Made by a program: the position numbers and the translations under genes. 6,799 nt of DNA, from NCBI GenBank assembly GCA_017614625.1, contig JAGABK010000122.1, positions 1 through 6,799 on the forward strand. Reading direction: 5' to 3'. The stretch comes from Spirochaetales bacterium (GTDB lineage: Bacteria; Spirochaetota; Spirochaetia; Sphaerochaetales; Sphaerochaetaceae). The notes beneath the pieces are model-generated. The model was given only the letters and a program-made list of their open reading frames with translations, did not search any database and was not told the DNA's origin. The first letter of the stretch is position 1, and the number at the start of each line of letters is the position of its first letter. This document shows positions 6,163 through 6,799 of the stretch, piece after piece.

Positions 6163-6291
6163 TCAGGTGTGGTTCTCGGCCCAGATGTCCAGAAGCATGC
6201 CTCCGCCGATGAAAACGGCGGCGACAAGCGCGGCGGCGAGGAGGGTGAATATGACGATGCGCACCCAGAGCGGGATATTCCGATGTTTCAC
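6163..6291 (-). CDS. Small single-pass membrane protein, 42 residues, unknown function
   Basis: A short leftward frame starting with GTG at 6291 and ending with TGA at 6163. The product begins MKHRNIPLWVR, with positive charges at residues 2-4 and 11, then has one hydrophobic helix at about 12-34 (IVIFTLLAAALVAAVFIGGG and on to MLL), and ends DIWAENHT. That is the plan of an inner-membrane peptide with its N-terminus inside and a short acidic outer tail. An in-frame TAG upstream bounds the frame and GTG is the only usual start before the helix. No Shine-Dalgarno site precedes it, but a good -10 box (TACAAT, 6299-6304) ends seven bases before the GTG, consistent with a leaderless message. It lies 71 bases upstream of purD on the same strand. 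I do not recognise a family; coding status rests on the protein plan and the promoter. Confidence 0.5.
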   Translation of the reverse strand: MKHRNIPLWVRIVIFTLLAAALVAAVFIGGGMLLDIWAENHT

Positions 6292-6298
6292 AACTGCG

Positions 6299-6327
6299 AT
6301 TGTAGGGGTTTTGTTTCCGTTTGCAAA
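6299..6327 (-). promoter_or_regulatory. Candidate promoter of the small membrane protein
   Basis: Leftward -10 box TACAAT (6299-6304) matches five of six consensus bases. The -35 can be read as TTTGCA (6322-6327) with a 17-base spacer or as TTGCAA (6321-6326) with a 16-base spacer. Either reading shares its -35 with the rightward cupin promoter. The predicted start falls at or beside the GTG codon. Confidence 0.45.
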
Positions 6328-6339
6328 CCCCGCGGTTTG
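6319..6339. promoter_or_regulatory. Overlapping palindromes in the divergent promoter, possible operator
   Basis: GTTTGCAAAC (6319-6328) is a perfect 10-bp palindrome holding the shared -35 hexamer. Overlapping it, CAAACCCCGCGGTTTG (6324-6339) is a 16-bp palindrome with one mismatched pair, lying between the -35 and -10 boxes of the cupin promoter. A third related half-site, GGGGTTT (6305-6311), mirrors AAACCCC (6325-6331). Position and symmetry fit a repressor site controlling both directions; the regulator is unknown. Confidence 0.42.
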
Positions 6340-6349
6340 ATACTACAAT
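6321..6349 (+). promoter_or_regulatory. Promoter of the cupin gene
   Basis: TTGCAA (6321-6326), a 17-base spacer and TACAAT (6344-6349, five of six consensus) make a convincing sigma-70-type promoter. Transcription should start near 6356, giving a leader of about 30 bases with a strong ribosome site, AAAGGAGG (6373-6380). The -35 hexamer is its own reverse complement and is shared with the leftward promoter. Confidence 0.6.
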
Positions 6350-6385
6350 ATGATATTGCCCGCAAAACACTGAAAGGAGGCCTGC

Positions 6386-6736
6386 ATGGTCAGAAGAGCG
6401 CAGGAGAGGACGTCCGCAAAGGTCGAGCACAGGTTCGGCGCGGACGGATACATCACGGTGGGAAATCTCACCAACACCCCGGAGGAGCTGAACGGGAAGG
6501 GCAGGATGTTCTCGCACATCACAGTCGCCCCGCACTCCGGAATAGGCTACCACGAGCACGACGGGGACACGGAGATCTACTACGTGCTGTCCGGAAAGGC
6601 GGCACACAACGACATCGGTACCATCACCACCATTGAGAAGGGTGATGTCACATTCACGCCCAGCGGCTTCGGCCACGGGGTGGACAACAAGAGCGACGAG
6701 CCGGTCGAGCTCATCGCGCTGATAATCTACGACTGA
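6386..6736 (+). CDS. Small single-domain cupin protein
   Basis: A 116-residue protein made of one conserved cupin barrel. Motif 1 is GYHEHDGDTEIYYVLSG (54-70), with metal ligands H56, H58 and E63. Motif 2 is GDVTFTPSGFGHGVDN (86-101), with P92, G94 and the fourth ligand H97. All four usual metal ligands are present, so it probably binds a divalent metal. Single-domain cupins include sugar isomerases, dioxygenases and plain ligand-binding sensors, so function cannot be assigned. The ATG at 6386 has a strong ribosome site, AAAGGAGG, five bases before it, and a clear promoter. It is divergent from the 42-residue membrane protein, and the next gene starts only eight bases after its stop, suggesting an operon continuing to the right. 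Confidence 0.9.
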   Translation: MVRRAQERTSAKVEHRFGADGYITVGNLTNTPEELNGKGRMFSHITVAPHSGIGYHEHDGDTEIYYVLSGKAAHNDIGTITTIEKGDVTFTPSGFGHGVDNKSDEPVELIALIIYD

Positions 6737-6744
6737 GAGAGCTT

Positions 6745-6799
6745 ATGAAGGAATTCGTCGATTTCAAGAACAAGATCACAGAGAACTGCTCCAGGATCA
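6745..6799 (+). CDS. Start of an unidentified gene, cut by right edge
   Basis: An ATG eight bases after the cupin stop opens a frame that runs off the window. Only 18 residues are visible, MKEFVDFKNKITENCSRI. The ribosome site is weak (GAGAG at 6735-6739), which fits expression coupled to the cupin. The residues faintly recall the N-terminus of MoxR-type AAA ATPases, which have an amphipathic helix of this kind before an IVGK motif, but too little is visible to assign a family. Confidence 0.5.
   Translation, partial: MKEFVDFKNKITENCSRI

Noticed and set aside
6153..6170. Imperfect hairpin (CCTGA/TCAGG core) overlapping the stop of the 42-residue ORF as a terminator
   Set aside because: The loop is only two bases, the stem has a mismatch, and no T-run follows on either strand.
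6119..6676. A 185-residue leftward frame covering the right intergenic region and the cupin
   Set aside because: It runs antisense through the cupin in the GC-rich shadow frame and has low-complexity His/Arg content. The 42-residue ORF lies in a different frame with a membrane-protein plan.

Overview
This is a gene-dense, GC-rich bacterial window with no rRNA, tRNA, CRISPR array or insertion sequence that I can see. It holds seven complete genes of recognisable family, one complete 42-codon membrane-protein ORF, and two genes cut by the window edges. The lipoprotein signal on the 5'-nucleotidase (Leu-Phe-Ser-Cys) and the general style suggest a Gram-negative-type anaerobe, perhaps a spirochaete of the Sphaerochaeta/Treponema kind. 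That placement is a weak inference from composition and one lipobox.

Left edge (1-282). A RelB/DinJ-type antitoxin runs leftward off the window. Its promoter is TTGACA-17-TACATT, and an inverted repeat covers the stretch from the -10 box to the start codon. Its toxin would lie beyond the left edge. Back to back with it is the promoter of the first rightward operon.

Rightward operon (283-3894). A GNAT acetyltransferase overlaps the start of a secreted lipoprotein 5'-nucleotidase by ATGA. Thirteen bases later comes a short CstA-family transporter. Together they look like an envelope nutrient-scavenging unit: outside hydrolysis of nucleotides followed by uptake of small carbon compounds. The role of the acetyltransferase is unknown.

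Leftward operon (6091-3895). A divergent purD homologue (glycinamide ribonucleotide synthetase fold) overlaps by ATGA the gene for free methionine-(R)-sulfoxide reductase, followed after 23 bases by a Bcp-type peroxiredoxin. The last two are thiol enzymes of oxidant defence. The bcp stop abuts the cstA stop with no base between (TGATCA), so neither convergent operon has an intergenic terminator.

Right edge (6092-6799). A 42-residue single-helix membrane protein is read leftward, and a small one-domain cupin is read rightward, followed after 8 bases by a gene that leaves the window. The small ORF and the cupin appear to be fired from divergent promoters that share one palindromic -35 hexamer (TTGCAA) and carry identical -10 boxes (TACAAT). 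A 16-bp near-palindrome lies in the cupin promoter spacer.

The points I find most worth checking are this shared--35 divergent promoter, the small membrane protein, the altered ATP- and metal-binding motifs of PurD, and two genes whose promoters are placed so that the mRNA would begin at or next to the start codon.
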